Part shown: piece after piece, positions 5,318 through 6,315 of the stretch
Position numbering within the stretch: the first letter of the stretch is position 1
Layout of the letters: each line of letters opens with the position of its first letter
Source: Pseudomonadota bacterium
Lineage (GTDB): Bacteria; Bdellovibrionota_C; UBA2361; OMII01
DNA length: 6,315 bases
NCBI GenBank assembly: GCA_027486155.1
Contig: JAIXPR010000415.1
Location: 1-6,315 of the forward strand
Reading direction: 5' to 3'
Notes under the pieces: generated by a model
Seen by the model: only the letters and a program-made list of their open reading frames with translations
What the model was told of the DNA's origin: nothing
Databases searched by the model: none
Made by a program: the position numbers and the translations under genes

Positions 5318-6315
5318 ATGAACGAACCTACGCAAAACGGTACGCTTACCTCAGTCCTTACGCTCGCCCGCGCGACATGGGAGTCCACCCATGGGGATCG
5401 TGTTCGATTCTTCGGATTTATCATTCTCTCGGTTCTCGCGTACAGCATCGACCTTGTAGTCCCGTGGGCGATCGGATGGATTCTGAATGTGTTCGTTGCT
5501 CAAGGATTCACACAAGCTGCCTTCGACGAATCGTTGAAGTACATGGCAGCCTACGTCGTACTTCGTATGTCGATGACGACCTTCCATCACCTCGCTCGAT
5601 ACCTGCAAGGCACCTGCGCATACTCAGCTCGCTTCAACAAACTGGAGGAGGTTTTCGGAGCGCTCGTTGCCTTTCCGCTCAAGTGGCATGTGCATCACCA
5701 CTCAGGAGAAAACCTCAGCCGACTCAACCGCTCTGTTGGAGCTATCGAGGGAGTTATCAATAACTACCTGTGGCAGATCGTCGACGGTATGGTCAAATTC
5801 TTCTTCGCGACCTTCGCGCTGTTTACGCTCGATTTTGAGGTAGCGATAACGGTGTTGGTGATGGGCTTCGTCACCGTCGCGATTATGCTTCTGTTCAATC
5901 GCCGATTAACGAAGAAATGGCGAAGCAACAATCGATTCTTCGATAAGCTCAATCGGACATGTGTTGATAACCTCTCAAATATCATCACTGTTAAGACGCT
6001 GAGACTTGAGAAGCCCGCCTTAACCTACCTCATGAATCAACGAAATGAGGGCTATCGTCTCTGCCGCAAGATCTGGAAATACCAAGAGCTTAAATGGGGC
6101 ACCATCAGCGCGGGCTACAGCCTCGTCATGGGGAGCTCCCTCTTCATCTTCTTTCGGAACCATGTCGGTGATGACGCCGCCTTTGATGTTGCTCAGGTCT
6201 ACGTCCTCTTGAATTATCTCGACCGTATCTTCGGAGCTATTACATCCTTCACCGGTTACTATGGAGGAATCATCGAAGCGTCTTTAGCCTACGACGACGC
6301 GTCCTCTGTGCTTAA
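5318..6315 (+). CDS. ABC exporter half-transporter, N-terminal membrane domain (partial)
   Basis: An open frame of 332 codons that runs off the window without a stop. It has the layout of a type I ABC exporter transmembrane domain: a soluble N-terminus, membrane helices at about 31-50, 74-88, 155-173, 174-193, 262-280 and 292-310, and cytoplasmic coupling segments HHHSGENLSRLNRSV (126-140) and DNLSNIITVKTLRLE (217-231). These match the 'GE..SRL..D' and 'E.L..I..VK....E' signatures of the family. The ATP-binding domain would follow beyond the edge. An unusual feature is the histidine cluster HVHHHS (124-129) at the first coupling region. The substrate (lipid, peptide or drug) cannot be inferred. 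The ATG has no close ribosome-binding site: AGAGAG (5297-5302) is 15 bp away. An in-frame TTG at 5303 is possible but would touch that motif. Confidence 0.85.
   Translation, partial: MNEPTQNGTLTSVLTLARATWESTHGDRVRFFGFIILSVLAYSIDLVVPWAIGWILNVFVAQGFTQAAFDESLKYMAAYVVLRMSMTTFHHLARYLQGTCAYSARFNKLEEVFGALVAFPLKWHVHHHSGENLSRLNRSVGAIEGVINNYLWQIVDGMVKFFFATFALFTLDFEVAITVLVMGFVTVAIMLLFNRRLTKKWRSNNRFFDKLNRTCVDNLSNIITVKTLRLEKPALTYLMNQRNEGYRLCRKIWKYQELKWGTISAGYSLVMGSSLFIFFRNHVGDDAAFDVAQVYVLLNYLDRIFGAITSFTGYYGGIIEASLAYDDASSVL

Noticed and set aside
5377..5763. 128-codon plus-strand open frame in the ABC gene
   Set aside because: Shadow frame: composition is Ser/Arg/Cys-rich, while the frame from 5318 encodes clear ABC membrane-domain signatures.

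Overview
The window is a stretch of ordinary-looking bacterial chromosome: standard code, roughly balanced base composition, short spacers and gene overlaps. No mobile element, CRISPR array, rRNA or tRNA is visible. The source cannot be named from sequence alone. A heme A synthase with B. subtilis-type cysteines implies an organism that makes heme A for an aa3-type (or related) terminal oxidase, so probably an aerobe or facultative aerobe. I do not assign a phylum.

Left part (1-1517): a MerR-like winged-helix regulator (146-658, +) ends at a textbook intrinsic terminator. Directly after it lie a 19-bp perfect dyad and a 52-residue single-span membrane protein of the DUF5989 type (754-912, +). 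A convergent gene for a 175-residue protein of unknown function with an AT-hook-like tail (990-1517, -) shares a strong hairpin with it; the T-run of that hairpin serves the minus strand.

Middle part (1518-5123): a 245-bp divergent spacer carries a near-consensus extended -10 promoter whose predicted +1 is the A of the next start codon, so the transcript may be leaderless. It would drive three tightly packed genes. The first is a RibBA-like protein (378 aa) recognisable over both DHBP-synthase and GTP-cyclohydrolase-II halves but lacking the known catalytic and zinc-binding residues of both. The second is a SAMHD1/COG1078-type HD phosphohydrolase with an intact HD metal site, overlapping the first by 4 bp. 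The third is a heme A synthase (CtaA/COX15) starting at a GTG 11 bp downstream.

Right part (5124-6315): a structured 194-bp spacer with an 11-bp inverted repeat and a second extended -10 promoter precedes an ABC exporter half-transporter (5318 to the window edge). Only its transmembrane domain is inside the window.

The most unusual element is the co-transcribed pair of a double-dead RibBA homologue and an apparently active nucleotide-hydrolase-like HD protein. The sequence suggests a regulatory or scaffold role for the pseudoenzyme, but its function is not known.
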